A stretch of DNA of 64,000 bases from CAIXSC01 sp046349915 (GTDB taxonomy: Bacteria; Planctomycetota; Planctomycetia; Pirellulales; Pirellulaceae), in assembly GCA_046349915.1 (NCBI GenBank), contig JAXMBL010000008.1:496001-560000 (forward strand), written 5' to 3'. The notes below the pieces were generated by a model. That model ran no database searches. It was not told the origin of the DNA and worked only from the letters and a program-made list of their open reading frames with translations. Both the position numbers and the translations under genes were made by a program. This document shows, piece by piece, positions 17,619 to 27,300 of this stretch (position 1 is its first letter; every line of letters begins with the position of its first letter).

Positions 17619-18950
17619 TTAGCTAAAGATCGGACTCGTCAGAGTTCCCGTGCTGTCGGCGAACGAGTCGGTTTGGATATCGAGCGCCCGCAGCATGCTG
17701 AGGAACATGTTGGACATCCGCGTCTCGCCGTTACGCCAGTAGTGGCCATGACGCAAGCCCAGGTTCGCTCCGCCCGCGACCAGCGTCGGCAGGTTCTTCG
17801 GGTTATGCGTCGTACTCGCTCCACTCCCGAATAGCACGATCGTGTTGTCGAGCACGCAGCCATTGCGATCTTGATAGCCCGACAATCGTCGCAAGAAGTG
17901 CGCGATCTGTTCACTCAGGAACAGATCGTACTTGGCAAACTCCAGTTGCCCCTCTTTGTCTCCTGCATGCGACAGCGAATGATGCGTGCGAGTCAGCCCC
18001 AGCTTAAGTGGAAACGTGTCACTGATCCCCATCCCGTCTTCGCGGTTGAGCATGAAGGCGACGGAGCGAGTGATGTCGGCGTCAAACGCCAACGCCACCA
18101 AGTCGAACATGTTGCGATAGTACTCGGCAGGGTCGCCCTCGTTCGAGGCATCCAGATTGAGATGCGACCGGTCTTGCTGCTTAAGCGGAACTTCGATCCA
18201 ACGCTCCGAAGCAATCAATCGCGACTCGACTTCATTCAACGACGTCAGATACTGCTCCATCCGCTCACGGTCGGACTGCCCCAACTGCCGCTGGAGCGAC
18301 TTGGCGCTCTCGACCACCGCGTCGACCAACTTGATCCGCCGCTGCAACTCGGCGCGCTCCGACTGCAACGACTCGCGATCACCGCGAAACAGTCGATCGA
18401 ACACTCGCCGCGGATGATTCTCCGCTGGAATGGGTCGTCCTTCGAGGCTGTACGAAATGGTTCCCGTGCGAGACAAGAAGCCCGTGCCCGCGTCGATCGA
18501 CAGGACCAACGAAGGCTGTCGGCAATGTTGCTTCGTATGCAGCGCGACAACCTGATCGAGTCCCACCGAGTTGTACGTGCCCGGTTTGGGATTATGGAGC
18601 GGGGCGCCCGTAAGCCACATGTCGGAACAGACGTGCGGGTCGGCCTTCGGTCCACTCGGATGATACAACCCGCCGACAAAACTCAACTGCTTGCGAAAAC
18701 CACTCAATGGCTCCGTCGATTTCCCGAAAACGAACTCGCCATTGGATTCCTTCGTGGGGAACCAACTCCAATCGTCGATTCCATGCTCTGTTCGCGGCAA
18801 CGACATGCCGTTGGCCGTGTAGAGGGCGCAAAAGCGGCGAGGCGGCTTGCTGGTGACTTGATCGCCCATCGCATCAAGCAGCGGCAGTGCCAACGCGACT
18901 CCCCCAACTCCCCGCAGAAACGCCCGGCGATCCAACGAAATTGCTGACAT
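17619..18950 (-). CDS. DUF1552 Tat-exported protein (second copy)
   Basis: A 443-residue protein. The start at 18950 gives a clean twin-arginine leader (LDRRAFLRGVGGVALALPLL) and has AGG just upstream; the longer frame to 19049 adds 33 unlikely residues. Family motifs: PPRRFCALYTANGMSLPR, VVESAKSLQRQLGQSDRERM, IVLFGSGASTTHNPKNLPTL and LRHGHYW. It begins 64 bp downstream of the DUF1592-type gene on the same strand. The DUF1592-DUF1552 order matches the module at 9.7-13.7 kb, so both pairs probably do the same kind of job. Tat export implies folding, possibly with a cofactor, before secretion. Confidence 0.9.
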   Translation of the reverse strand: MSAISLDRRAFLRGVGGVALALPLLDAMGDQVTSKPPRRFCALYTANGMSLPRTEHGIDDWSWFPTKESNGEFVFGKSTEPLSGFRKQLSFVGGLYHPSGPKADPHVCSDMWLTGAPLHNPKPGTYNSVGLDQVVALHTKQHCRQPSLVLSIDAGTGFLSRTGTISYSLEGRPIPAENHPRRVFDRLFRGDRESLQSERAELQRRIKLVDAVVESAKSLQRQLGQSDRERMEQYLTSLNEVESRLIASERWIEVPLKQQDRSHLNLDASNEGDPAEYYRNMFDLVALAFDADITRSVAFMLNREDGMGISDTFPLKLGLTRTHHSLSHAGDKEGQLEFAKYDLFLSEQIAHFLRRLSGYQDRNGCVLDNTIVLFGSGASTTHNPKNLPTLVAGGANLGLRHGHYWRNGETRMSNMFLSMLRALDIQTDSFADSTGTLTSPIFS

Positions 18951-19014
18951 ATCCCTAAGCCTCTCCGCATTGCCAAGCGAGCGCCGAGCCACTCGCGGTG
19001 CTCCTGCCACGTAC

Positions 19015-22000
19015 CTACTTTTCCAGAAACACGGGACTTTGAACCACAAAGCGTACCATATCCTGCATTCGGTACCCGCTCGCCTTCAGCTTCACCGCAT
19101 CTCGTTTTAGTTGAGCCGTTTCATTATACGCAAGCGATCGCCCCGAGGCGTAGATCGAAAGGTGCTTCAAAACACTGAAGGCGACCTGGTCCAGCCGATC
19201 TTCCGCCAAGTACTTTCGTAACTCCTCGAAACCAGCGACCTCGGTCTGGTCGGGCAAAGTTGACCGAGCATCCACGGTCTGTGTCCGCAAACGTCCCCCC
19301 GCATCGTATTCCTCAAACGGAACACCCCACGGGTCAATTCTCGCATGGCATTGAGCACAACCGACTTGCGAACGGTGTTTTTCGAGCCGCTGCCGCAACG
19401 TCAATTGCTTTTCCTCTTCCTTCAACGCCGGCACATTGGGCGGCGGATCGTCGGGCGGTTCGGCCACAATCCGCCGAGCCAGCCAGGCGCCGCGTTTCAC
19501 GGGATTCGGTTCGCGCCCATCCGACAAGCCCGCCAAAACGGCCGCCTGGCTCAATACGCCCCCCAAGTCGCGCCGCTGATGAGGAATCGCCACAAACTCA
19601 AAGCCGCTTTCCGTCCGGTCCCCCAAGTCGTAGTACGACGCCACGACCTCGTTCGCCAACACAAACTCCGAGGAAATCAAGTGACGAGCCGAGAGGTTCT
19701 CTCGGATCAAGTACTCCACCAATTCCACGGGCTCGCGAACCAACTGAGTCCGGACGTCGCGCGTCAGCCCAGGAAACTTGCCGCGATCCGGCTCCAAGAC
19801 AGCGAACTTTTCGAGCGCCAGCCATTGAGTAGTAAACTCGTGGCTGAAGCGGTCGAACCGAGGGTCCGCGATCATCCGAGTAACTTCTTCGTCCAGCCGC
19901 TCCCGCAACCTGCCAGACGCCGCCGTTTCACTGAGCCGTGCATCGGGCGGACCGTTCCACAGAAAATACGAGAGCTTGGAGGCGAGTTCGAAGTCGTCGA
20001 GCGGTTCGGGCGCAGGCGACTGACTCTGTTCGACGAGCATCAAGAATTGAGGCGATGCCAACACCACCTGCAGCGAGTCGCGCACACTCGCTTCAAAGCT
20101 AGCGCCGCTCGCCGCCGACGCGTCGTAGGTCTTCATAAGAGCTGTCAGCTCGGAATCGCTGACTGGCCGACGAAAGGCTCGGGCCGCAAACGCGCTAATG
20201 ACTTCGCGTGCATGCTCGCGTGGATCATCGCGTCGCAAGTCGTCCCGGAAGATAGCTCGGTGGGACGCGGGCGGCCATGCATCATAAAACGGCCCTTCGA
20301 ACTCTACCGACTTCACCAACATCCGCGGCATATCTCGGCCGTCCGTGTATTCGCTGCGCACGCCGATCTCGCGCAGGCCCGCGAGATAGTTCACATTATC
20401 CTTCTCCACGTCGGGACTTGGAAAGTTCCGAATCGCCCCTTCAAAGACATAGGCGGTCGGAGTCGTCGACGACACCGAGCGGGGCCCCTGCACTTGCGAC
20501 AACGTGCTGCCGCAATCACGCCGCAGACCCATGTGAACTCCCACTCGCGGTGAACGCCCCTCGAACGCAAGAAACCTGCGAGCTATGTTGGAGTCCGCGG
20601 CCAGGCGGGTGAGTTCCAAGCGATCCACCGGTGTGTTGCCCGCATAGCGAGCTCGTAGCCGCACCGGCCCTGCGTCGAGTCGCACGGCCAGGAAAGCGGG
20701 CGATTGCAAAACCCCCGCAAACTCCCGCTCGCCCAAATCGACCAGCAGCTCATGCGGCTTCTCTTTTGGAGGAGGAGAAACGAAGCGGCGGCCCGGCGCC
20801 ACGAATGCCTGAATCTCGTTCTCCGTCAATGCTCGTCGATAGAATCGCACTTCATCGATCGCGCCACGGAATCCATGTGCGTCCTGAATGCGACCGATGT
20901 GCAACGCAACTTTGGGATTGTCGAGATTCTTGGGACCGATCGTGCCGCGTGCCACGCGATAACCGTTCACAAAGAGCTCAGTCGCATTCTCGCCTCGACG
21001 CACTACCGCCGCGACGTGTTGCCACGTGTTCGCTTTGATCGTGCCCGGCGGCGATGCCACCGTCCCGTTCGACGCGTTGTCAGGACCGGCGGTCTCGATT
21101 CTCAGCACCCCTTGATTGTTCGGCATGTCCAAATACCAACCGTTCGTCCAGGCGTATTTGCCCAGGCAAACAATGCCCGCTTGTTTCAATTCCCTCGGAT
21201 GAATCCAAGCGGCGACCGAAAAATCTCCTTCGCCCACATTCATCGTCGTATCACGCGGCGCCGCCAACGAATCGCCGTTGCCATCCAGCGTTACCGCTTT
21301 GCCAAACGGGGAATCTTCGAACTTTGCATCTCCCACCTGCTGGACCGTAAGCGAGGCGAGTTTCGAGTCGGCGGCGCCCGCGCCATCGAGCGGCCAATAT
21401 CCCACCAGTTGTTCGTCAAGCCGTCGAGTATCCGGTGTTGGCAACTTCGACTCGGGCTGAGCCAGATGAACATCGACCTGATAAATGCCGGACTCGGGCG
21501 CCTGAATCTCAGTCGCGACACTGGGATTTCCCACGACGATCGTTTTGGTCTTCTCGTCAGAGCCTTGAGTGCCTTCTGCGCGTCGTGCGGCGGGAGCATC
21601 GGCAGGGTCGAGCAACAAACCATCCGCGTACTTGGCGGCGACTACCGTGACCTTGAATTTTCCCTCGTCGGGAAGTTCCCGCAATGAAATCTTGAAGTTC
21701 GCTCGCGGACCATAAGTACTCTCGACGCCAAAGAGCTCAGCGCTAGGCATCGCGGGCCGCAACAGCAATCCCTCGGGAATCGTTGAATAAGCTCGTCCCT
21801 TGGGATACCCGTGAGTTCCTCGCATGCAGGCAAAGATGCTGTGGTAGACGCTCTCGAAGTCGCGCCAGCCGCGCACCGTGTCATTGCCACGATACCCCTC
21901 GATGTACCGTAACTTCGTCGGCATACGATGCGGCGTAAAGGGAAAGGGCTTGATCGGAGTCAACTCGCTCACAATAAAATCCGAATTGTCCAGCAACAGA

Positions 22001-22698
22001 CTGTCGGCCCCCAGGATCAAACGATCGGGACAAGGCTTGTCGTTGATCTGTCGCCCTAAATCAACTCGGAAGTTCTGAATCGTCGGCTGCGAACGCGGAT
22101 CGACGATCACTCGACGCAAGGCTTTGTCCGCGATATCCAAATACGCCTCGACCAACAACGGCGAGAGGGCGAGCGTCTCTTGATTGTTGACGAATCCGTC
22201 GCGCGAGACGGCGTCGGGCGGCAACACTTCGGCTAAGTCGTCGTCCAGTTGCAACAATTCGCGCAACGTATTGCGGTACTGAGCCACTGTTAGACGCCGC
22301 GCACCGCCATTCTTGGGGATGGGCCGAGATCTAGCAACATGGAGCGCTCGATCGATCCAGGCCACCGCCGCCGCTCGTTCTTTCGCCGACGGTTGATCCT
22401 CGTCCTTGGGAGGCATTCCTTCGGACTGGATCTGACGGCGAACTCCCTCCCACAACTTCAAGTGCCGGTCCGCCAACGCAGCGTCCAGTTGATCAACGCG
22501 GACTCCCGACGTCTGCTCGTCCGCGTTGTGACACCGCTCGCAGTGCTGTTTCAAGAAAGGCGCCACCTGCCTTTGGAAGTCCGTGGCAAGTGCGGGGTCC
22601 AAGTCGGCGGCGAGACCTTGCGGCAGGTTCATCACCGCACTCACAAGGCACAGCCCCACCATCGCGCAGGGAATCAAGAACTGGATTCGCTTACTCAT
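19015..22698 (-). CDS. Planctomycete cytochrome-type DUF1592-family protein with inserted LamG domain
   Basis: A 1227-residue secreted protein (signal MSKRIQFLIPCAMVGLCLVS). The start at 22698 is preferred to the longer frame to 22755 because it begins directly with the signal. An N-terminal heme motif (CERCHN) sits in a PSCyt-like domain, followed by DUF1587 (GARRLTVAQYRNTLRELLQL). A LamG/concanavalin-like sandwich occupies about residues 436-625 (VGYWPLDGAGAADS to GAIDEVRFYRRALTENE). DUF1592 (SKLSYFLWNGPPDARL), DUF1588 (NPVKRGAWLARRIVAEPPDD) with CAQCHARIDPWG, and DUF1585 complete it. LamG domains usually bind glycans, so this copy may be tethered to a carbohydrate substrate, unlike the 900-residue homologue at 9679. 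Confidence 0.9.
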   Translation of the reverse strand: MSKRIQFLIPCAMVGLCLVSAVMNLPQGLAADLDPALATDFQRQVAPFLKQHCERCHNADEQTSGVRVDQLDAALADRHLKLWEGVRRQIQSEGMPPKDEDQPSAKERAAAVAWIDRALHVARSRPIPKNGGARRLTVAQYRNTLRELLQLDDDLAEVLPPDAVSRDGFVNNQETLALSPLLVEAYLDIADKALRRVIVDPRSQPTIQNFRVDLGRQINDKPCPDRLILGADSLLLDNSDFIVSELTPIKPFPFTPHRMPTKLRYIEGYRGNDTVRGWRDFESVYHSIFACMRGTHGYPKGRAYSTIPEGLLLRPAMPSAELFGVESTYGPRANFKISLRELPDEGKFKVTVVAAKYADGLLLDPADAPAARRAEGTQGSDEKTKTIVVGNPSVATEIQAPESGIYQVDVHLAQPESKLPTPDTRRLDEQLVGYWPLDGAGAADSKLASLTVQQVGDAKFEDSPFGKAVTLDGNGDSLAAPRDTTMNVGEGDFSVAAWIHPRELKQAGIVCLGKYAWTNGWYLDMPNNQGVLRIETAGPDNASNGTVASPPGTIKANTWQHVAAVVRRGENATELFVNGYRVARGTIGPKNLDNPKVALHIGRIQDAHGFRGAIDEVRFYRRALTENEIQAFVAPGRRFVSPPPKEKPHELLVDLGEREFAGVLQSPAFLAVRLDAGPVRLRARYAGNTPVDRLELTRLAADSNIARRFLAFEGRSPRVGVHMGLRRDCGSTLSQVQGPRSVSSTTPTAYVFEGAIRNFPSPDVEKDNVNYLAGLREIGVRSEYTDGRDMPRMLVKSVEFEGPFYDAWPPASHRAIFRDDLRRDDPREHAREVISAFAARAFRRPVSDSELTALMKTYDASAASGASFEASVRDSLQVVLASPQFLMLVEQSQSPAPEPLDDFELASKLSYFLWNGPPDARLSETAASGRLRERLDEEVTRMIADPRFDRFSHEFTTQWLALEKFAVLEPDRGKFPGLTRDVRTQLVREPVELVEYLIRENLSARHLISSEFVLANEVVASYYDLGDRTESGFEFVAIPHQRRDLGGVLSQAAVLAGLSDGREPNPVKRGAWLARRIVAEPPDDPPPNVPALKEEEKQLTLRQRLEKHRSQVGCAQCHARIDPWGVPFEEYDAGGRLRTQTVDARSTLPDQTEVAGFEELRKYLAEDRLDQVAFSVLKHLSIYASGRSLAYNETAQLKRDAVKLKASGYRMQDMVRFVVQSPVFLEK

Positions 22699-22898
22699 GG
22701 AAGCTCTGAGTAGTGATTTCAGGTGGGTGAGTGAACGGCGGGACGCCGCGGTCACACGTCCTGCGGCGCTCGAGATATCGTACTCGGCCGCCTACAGTTC
22801 CCGCAATCGACAACCGATCCTACCCGCCCTCGCATTCCGCTAGCGCGACTGCTACAACGACACTCAATCTGAACACATCCCTTGGGATCACTCGATTC

Positions 22899-23996
22899 AT
22901 GACCTCCTCCCCTCTTTTCACCCCCTTCACGTTGGGTTCGCTTCCGCTAAGCAATCGCATCGTCCTGGCGCCACTGACGCGAGCACGCGCGGGAGTGCAA
23001 CGAGTTCCGAATCGCTTGATGGCGGAATACTATGCTCAACGAGCGTCGGCTGGTTTGCTGATTTCCGAGGCGACGACGATTTCGGAGGAGGCAAATGGGT
23101 GGAATGAGTCGCCTGGCATCTACACCGACGAAATGGCGGCCGGTTGGCGAGACTCGGTCGAAGCCGTGCATGCTCGCGGCGCCAAGTTCTTCTTGCAGTT
23201 ATGGCACATGGGGCGAGCGTCGCATAGCAGCTTTCATGAGGGCCGGTTGCCGGTCGCTCCTTCGCCTATCGCTATCAACGAGCCCTATATCCATACTCCC
23301 CAAGGCAAGCAGGCGCACGAGGCGCCTCGTCCGCTGGAAACCGCGGAGATCCCCCGAGTTGTCGCGGACTACCGTCAAGCTGCGGCGCGGGCGAAAGAGG
23401 CAGGTTTCGATGGCGTCGAAATCCATGGAGCTAACGGCTATCTGATCGACCAGTTCCTGCAATCGCGCACGAACCATCGCACGGACGCCTACGGCGGCAG
23501 CGTCGAAAACCGCAGCCGTTTCCTCTGTGAAGTTGTCGAGGCCATCGCCTCGGTGTGGCCCGCGAATCGCATTGGAGTGCGTCTATCACCGAACGGCATC
23601 TATAACGACATGGGCTCGCCCGAGTATCGCGAGCAGTTCCTGTACGTTGCCCAACGACTCGATCAATACGGCGTCGGCTATCTCCATCTGCTCGATGGAC
23701 TCGCCTTTGGCTTTCATCAATTGGGAACGCCGATGACGCTCTCCGAATTCCGGTCGGTGTTTCGCGGTCCCTTGATCGCGAACTGTGGTTACACGAAGGG
23801 CACGGCGGAACAGGTGATTCGCGAGGGATTGGCGGACATCGTCGCTTTTGGTCGTCCTTTCATCAGCAATCCCGACTTAGTCGAGCGATTCCGCAATGAC
23901 TGGCCGTTAGCGCCCGAGGCGCCCCTTTCCGACTGGTACACGCCTCAAGGCGCAAAAGGTTATACCGACTACCCGGCCTATCGGCCGCCGTCGTAA
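22899..23996 (+). CDS. Old Yellow Enzyme family alkene reductase (NADH:flavin oxidoreductase)
   Basis: A 365-residue FMN-dependent TIM-barrel enzyme that reduces activated C=C bonds with NAD(P)H. Motifs in order: LFTPFTLGSLPLSNRIVLAP at the N-terminus, LWHMGRASHSSF, the substrate-binding pair His176/Asn179 in HGANGYLIDQFLQSRTNHR, DAYGGSVENR, and the FMN-phosphate region ANCGYTKGTAE with VAFGRPFISNPDLVERF. The start is placed at ATG 22899, where conservation begins; the open frame to 22731 is not family-like. It is transcribed away from the DUF1592-type gene. Closest in look to the NemA/xenobiotic reductase subgroup. The physiological substrate is unknown. Confidence 0.93.
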   Translation: MTSSPLFTPFTLGSLPLSNRIVLAPLTRARAGVQRVPNRLMAEYYAQRASAGLLISEATTISEEANGWNESPGIYTDEMAAGWRDSVEAVHARGAKFFLQLWHMGRASHSSFHEGRLPVAPSPIAINEPYIHTPQGKQAHEAPRPLETAEIPRVVADYRQAAARAKEAGFDGVEIHGANGYLIDQFLQSRTNHRTDAYGGSVENRSRFLCEVVEAIASVWPANRIGVRLSPNGIYNDMGSPEYREQFLYVAQRLDQYGVGYLHLLDGLAFGFHQLGTPMTLSEFRSVFRGPLIANCGYTKGTAEQVIREGLADIVAFGRPFISNPDLVERFRNDWPLAPEAPLSDWYTPQGAKGYTDYPAYRPPS

Positions 23997-24021
23997 TCTC
24001 CAATCGTGAAACGCGTCCACG

Positions 24022-25323
24022 ATGGCCAGCAATTCCACCTCACAAGCCGCGAGCGAGCTCAATTCCGCGAAGGTCTTGCCACTCGATTCCATCCGCGACT
24101 TGGTGGGGGAATTGTATCGAGTCGAATCGCGGCGAGTGTTCGCGTCGCTCGTGCGGTTGTTGCGCGACTTCGATCTTGCCGAAGAAGCGTTGCATGAGGC
24201 CTTCGTCGCGGCCGTGGAACGCTGGAGCGTCGACGGAGTGCCCGAGAATCCCCGCGGTTGGCTGGTCTCCACCGGTCGATTCAAGGCGATTGACGCACTC
24301 CGACGGCGCGGACTACTGGATGCGAAGCGTGAAGAGGTCGCTTCGCGGATCGAGCGGATTGCTCAAGACAATGCGACGCGCGCCGGTCACGAAATTCAGG
24401 ATGATCAGCTCCGTTTGATTTTCGCCTGCTGCCATCCCGCCCTGGACCCCTCGGTTCAAGTCGCACTCACTCTACGCGAAGTGTGTGGACTTACGACCGA
24501 CGAGATCGCCAGCGCGTTTCTCACGTCAACCTCCACGATGGCTCAAAGGTTGAGTCGTGGTAAAGCCAAGATTCGTGACGCGGGCATCCCCTTCTCCATT
24601 CCTGATGCCACTCAACTGGAAGAACGACTCGACGCTGTCCTCGCGGTCGTCTACCTCGTTTTCAACGAAGGATACGCGGCAACCTCGGGCCAAACACTTA
24701 CTCGCACCGACCTCTCCACGGAAGCCGTTCGTCTCGGTCGGTTACTCGTTCATCTGCTGCCCGATCCTGAGGCGATGGGCTTGCTGGCGCTGATGCTGTT
24801 GCAAGAATCGCGGCGAGCGGCTCGGACCGATCAGCAGGGTGACATTGTGCTGCTCGAACAACAGGATCGCACTCTTTGGGACCAAGAGATGATCCGCGAG
24901 GGCCAGCGGCTGGTCGAACAATCGCTTGTCACTCGACGGTTTGGAGCTTACACCGTCCAGGCCGCGATCGCCGCGGTGCACGCGACGGCGGCGAGCGTCG
25001 AGACGACCGACTGGCGTCAAATCGTCGCTCTGTACGACGCACTGCTCGCAATTCATCCTTCGCCCGTCATTCAATTGAATCGAGCCGTCGCTTTGGCCAT
25101 GCGCGACGGCCCGGCCGCGGGCTTGCCATTGATCGACGCCTTGCTCGCCCCTGGTCAATTGGATCGTTACCATCTGGCCCATGCGGCTCGAGCCGATTTG
25201 TGCCGTCGACTCGGGCTCAGAGACGCCGCACGCGCTTCCTACCAATCGGCTCTCGCACTCGCCGTGCAAGCACCTGAGCGTCGCTTTCTCGCGAAACGAC
25301 TCTCCGACCTGAGCAACTCGTAA
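24022..25323 (+). CDS. ECF sigma factor, ECF42 type with DUF6596/TPR C-terminal extension
   Basis: A 433-residue protein, much longer than an ordinary ECF factor. Region 2 lies at about 25-100 (VESRRVFASLVRLLRDFDLA, then ENPRGWLVSTGRFKAIDALR); region 4 at about 135-195 (LTLREVCGLTTDEIASAFL, MAQRLSRGKAKI). After it comes the DUF6596 helical extension (AVLAVVYLVFNEGYAATSGQ) and TPR-like helices to the end (VIQLNRAVALAMRDGPAAGL). No anti-sigma gene is adjacent; in this group the extension is thought to do the regulating. ECF42 factors are characteristically linked to DGPF/YCII-domain genes, and two follow here within 3.5 kb, pointing to a conserved regulon. Confidence 0.93.
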   Translation: MASNSTSQAASELNSAKVLPLDSIRDLVGELYRVESRRVFASLVRLLRDFDLAEEALHEAFVAAVERWSVDGVPENPRGWLVSTGRFKAIDALRRRGLLDAKREEVASRIERIAQDNATRAGHEIQDDQLRLIFACCHPALDPSVQVALTLREVCGLTTDEIASAFLTSTSTMAQRLSRGKAKIRDAGIPFSIPDATQLEERLDAVLAVVYLVFNEGYAATSGQTLTRTDLSTEAVRLGRLLVHLLPDPEAMGLLALMLLQESRRAARTDQQGDIVLLEQQDRTLWDQEMIREGQRLVEQSLVTRRFGAYTVQAAIAAVHATAASVETTDWRQIVALYDALLAIHPSPVIQLNRAVALAMRDGPAAGLPLIDALLAPGQLDRYHLAHAARADLCRRLGLRDAARASYQSALALAVQAPERRFLAKRLSDLSNS

Positions 25324-25447
25324 GCCCTGATGAAAACCGTCTTTGCGGCGTGAGTTCGTTTCTCGTCGAGATCCAAGATTTTGTTTCGATCGCTTGTCGA
25401 AAGCATCGATCACCACTCGACTAGTGTCTAGTCACGGCAAGAAACTT

Positions 25448-25471
25448 GTACGACGGACTTCTAGTCCGTCG
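25448..25471. repeat. Single family-1 REP-like repeat
   Basis: GTAC-first copy with loop TCT, 125 bp after the sigma factor stop and 119 bp before the DUF1579 start. Confidence 0.9.
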
Positions 25472-25566
25472 ATGAAGGCTGTGCCAAAAAGACACATAGG
25501 AAACGACGAGTAACTCAGTCAAAATCAGAGCGTTTACGAAGCCCCCTTTCCTGGAGAACAATAATC

Positions 25567-26043
25567 ATGCGCGAACAATCAACACCCGAACATGAATGGT
25601 TGCATAAGCTGGTCGGCGAGTGGACCGCGGAAGTCGAGTGTTCGATGGGGCCGGACCAGCCGCCCATGCATCAAAAGGGGCGTGAAACGGTTCGGTCGCT
25701 CGGCGGACTCTGGACGATTGGCCATGGGGTAATGGAGGGCCCTGAAGTAGGTGAATCGGTGATGACGCTGGGGTTCGATCCCCGCAAAGGGCAATTTGTC
25801 GGCACGTTTACCGCGTCGATGATGACCTATCTCTGGCCGTATCGAGGCTCGCTGGACGCCGACCGTCGCGTACTGACGCTCGATTCCGAAGGCCCCAGCT
25901 TCACGGGGGACGGCACGTTGACTCCGTATCAAGACATCATTGAGTTTGTGACGAACGATCACCGCACGCTCAAGTCGCGGTATCAGCTCCCGAGCGGCGA
26001 ATGGGTCCACTTCATGACGGCGCATTATCGGCGAGTGCAATGA
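25567..26043 (+). CDS. DUF1579 domain protein
   Basis: A 158-residue soluble protein. EHEWLHKLVGEWTAEVECSM opens the DUF1579 fold, and LGGLWTIGHGVME, MTLGFDPRKGQFVGTFTASM and FTGDGTLTPYQDIIEFV follow, all typical of this lipocalin-like family. A good ribosome site (GGAG) lies 10 nt before the ATG. It is the first gene after the ECF42 sigma factor and is often found with DGPF and glyoxalase-like genes. Molecular function unknown; a small-ligand-binding role is plausible. Confidence 0.85.
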   Translation: MREQSTPEHEWLHKLVGEWTAEVECSMGPDQPPMHQKGRETVRSLGGLWTIGHGVMEGPEVGESVMTLGFDPRKGQFVGTFTASMMTYLWPYRGSLDADRRVLTLDSEGPSFTGDGTLTPYQDIIEFVTNDHRTLKSRYQLPSGEWVHFMTAHYRRVQ

Positions 26044-26120
26044 ACTTGGTTGAGAAAGATCTCCTCATTCACACTTCGCGTTCCCCAACAGCTCAAAGTC
26101 AAGACAGATAGGCTCACCGC

Positions 26121-26474
26121 ATGCGATATTTGCTCCTCATGTATGGCGATGAAAAGTGCTGGACCGAGGAAGAACGGACGGCCTGTATGCTCGAATCGCT
26201 GGCGATCTGCGACGAGTTGGCCGCTCAAGGCAAGTTTATCGCTGCCGCTCCACTGCACTCGGTCACGACAGCGACAAGTCTCCGAGTGCGTGATGGCAAG
26301 CGTCTAGTCACCGACGGTCCCTTCGCAGAGACCACCGAACAACTCGGCGGCTACTATGTCCTCGAAGTTGCCGACTTGGATGAAGCGATCGCAATCGCGA
26401 GTCGCTTACCGCCTGCTCGAAAAGGAACCGTCGAGATCCGACCGATCTTCGACGTCTCAGTGCTAGCAAGATGA
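26121..26474 (+). CDS. YCII/DGPF domain protein
   Basis: A 117-residue protein with a ferredoxin-like alpha/beta fold. The start MRYLLLMYGDE, the namesake TDGPFAETTEQLGGYYVLEV and the ending GTVEIRPI are diagnostic of the YCII-related (DGPF) family. Members are predicted small enzymes or ligand binders and are the usual genomic partners of ECF42 sigma factors. It lies 78 bp after the DUF1579 stop. A 318-bp composite repeat starts 11 bp after its stop. Confidence 0.92.
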   Translation: MRYLLLMYGDEKCWTEEERTACMLESLAICDELAAQGKFIAAAPLHSVTTATSLRVRDGKRLVTDGPFAETTEQLGGYYVLEVADLDEAIAIASRLPPARKGTVEIRPIFDVSVLAR

Positions 26475-26484
26475 AGATTCCCCC

Positions 26485-26802
26485 GTACGACGGACTTCTA
26501 GTCCGTCGATCTGCCTGGCACATTACCTTACCGAAGAACGCAGACTGCAAATTGAACAGCGTCAGGTTCAACGAGTTCACGTCAGTCGGACAAGGAATTA
26601 GTTCAACCACGGATGACGCAGATGACACGAATAAAGACAGAGTGAGGTCCGGCATTTTGATCCAATGAGTGAGGATCAGCGAAGATAAGTGTTCCCTCTT
26701 TCTTTGTCGCGGGGCAGGACGAGCACCAGGAACACTGATCTTCGCTGATCGTCACTGATGGAATTCACGTTCGAGCAGCGACGGACTAGAAGTTCGTCGT
26801 AC
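26485..26802. mobile_element. REP-bounded composite repeat element, copy A (318 bp)
   Basis: Bounded by family-1 repeats in inverted orientation (26485-26508 and 26779-26802, the right one with one substitution). Inside, an imperfect 26-bp inverted repeat (26669-26694 with 26730-26755) forms a second hairpin. The element shares its interior with copies at 27301 and 28571. It encodes no protein, so if mobile it is non-autonomous. Confidence 0.85.
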
Positions 26803-26818
26803 TTTTTCACCCCTAACT

Positions 26819-27280
26819 ATGACGAGTTTCCTTGAAATGTCACAAGCATTCATTCAACCGTATCTCTTTTTTGGTGGGCGCTGCGAGGAAGCCATGGCGT
26901 TCTACCAACGCACGATCAACGCTCGACTCGAGATGTTGATGTACCATCGCGAAAGTCCCGACTCGCCGCCGCCCGGCATGCTGCAGCCGGGGTTCGAGGA
27001 CAAGGTCATGCATGCCTCGTTGCGCATCGGCGACTCAGTAGTCATGGCTTCCGATGGCTGCGACGACAAATCCAGGTTCGACGGGTTCCGATTGTCGTTG
27101 TTTCTGGCGACCGAAGCCGAGGCGCGGCAAGCTTTTGCTGGACTGGCGGAAAACGGACAAGTCATGATGCCGCTGACTAAGACTTTCTGGTCGCCCTGTT
27201 TCGGTATGTTGACCGACCAATTCGGCGTCGGCTGGATGATTACCGTAGCGACACCTACCACAACAACCGCACAACCCTAG
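26819..27280 (+). CDS. VOC superfamily (PhnB/glyoxalase-like) protein
   Basis: A 153-residue protein. FIQPYLFFGGRCEEAMAFYQ, MHASLRIGDSVVMASDG, FRLSLFLATEAEARQAFAGL and CFGMLTDQFGVGWMITV are the strand and loop motifs of PhnB-like VOC proteins. The fold often binds a metal in dioxygenases or glyoxalases, but the PhnB branch commonly lacks a full metal site and its function is undefined. Translation could also begin at ATG 26837. It sits between two composite repeats in the ECF42/DGPF cluster, where PhnB-like genes are frequent. Confidence 0.9.
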   Translation: MTSFLEMSQAFIQPYLFFGGRCEEAMAFYQRTINARLEMLMYHRESPDSPPPGMLQPGFEDKVMHASLRIGDSVVMASDGCDDKSRFDGFRLSLFLATEAEARQAFAGLAENGQVMMPLTKTFWSPCFGMLTDQFGVGWMITVATPTTTTAQP

Positions 27281-27300
27281 TTCGACAGTCATTCTCCTCC

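Noticed and set aside
17386..17622. 78-codon frame after the VioB-like gene
   Set aside because: Consists largely of translated family-1 repeats (RRTRSPSYKD-type peptides); not a gene.
17871..18947. 358-codon plus-strand frame opposite DUF1552
   Set aside because: Antisense to a protein with full DUF1552 motifs; no domain of its own.
19345..21687. 402- and 327-codon plus-strand frames opposite the LamG-containing gene
   Set aside because: Antisense shadows of a gene with clear DUF1587/1592 and LamG motifs; composition is Arg/His-rich without domains.
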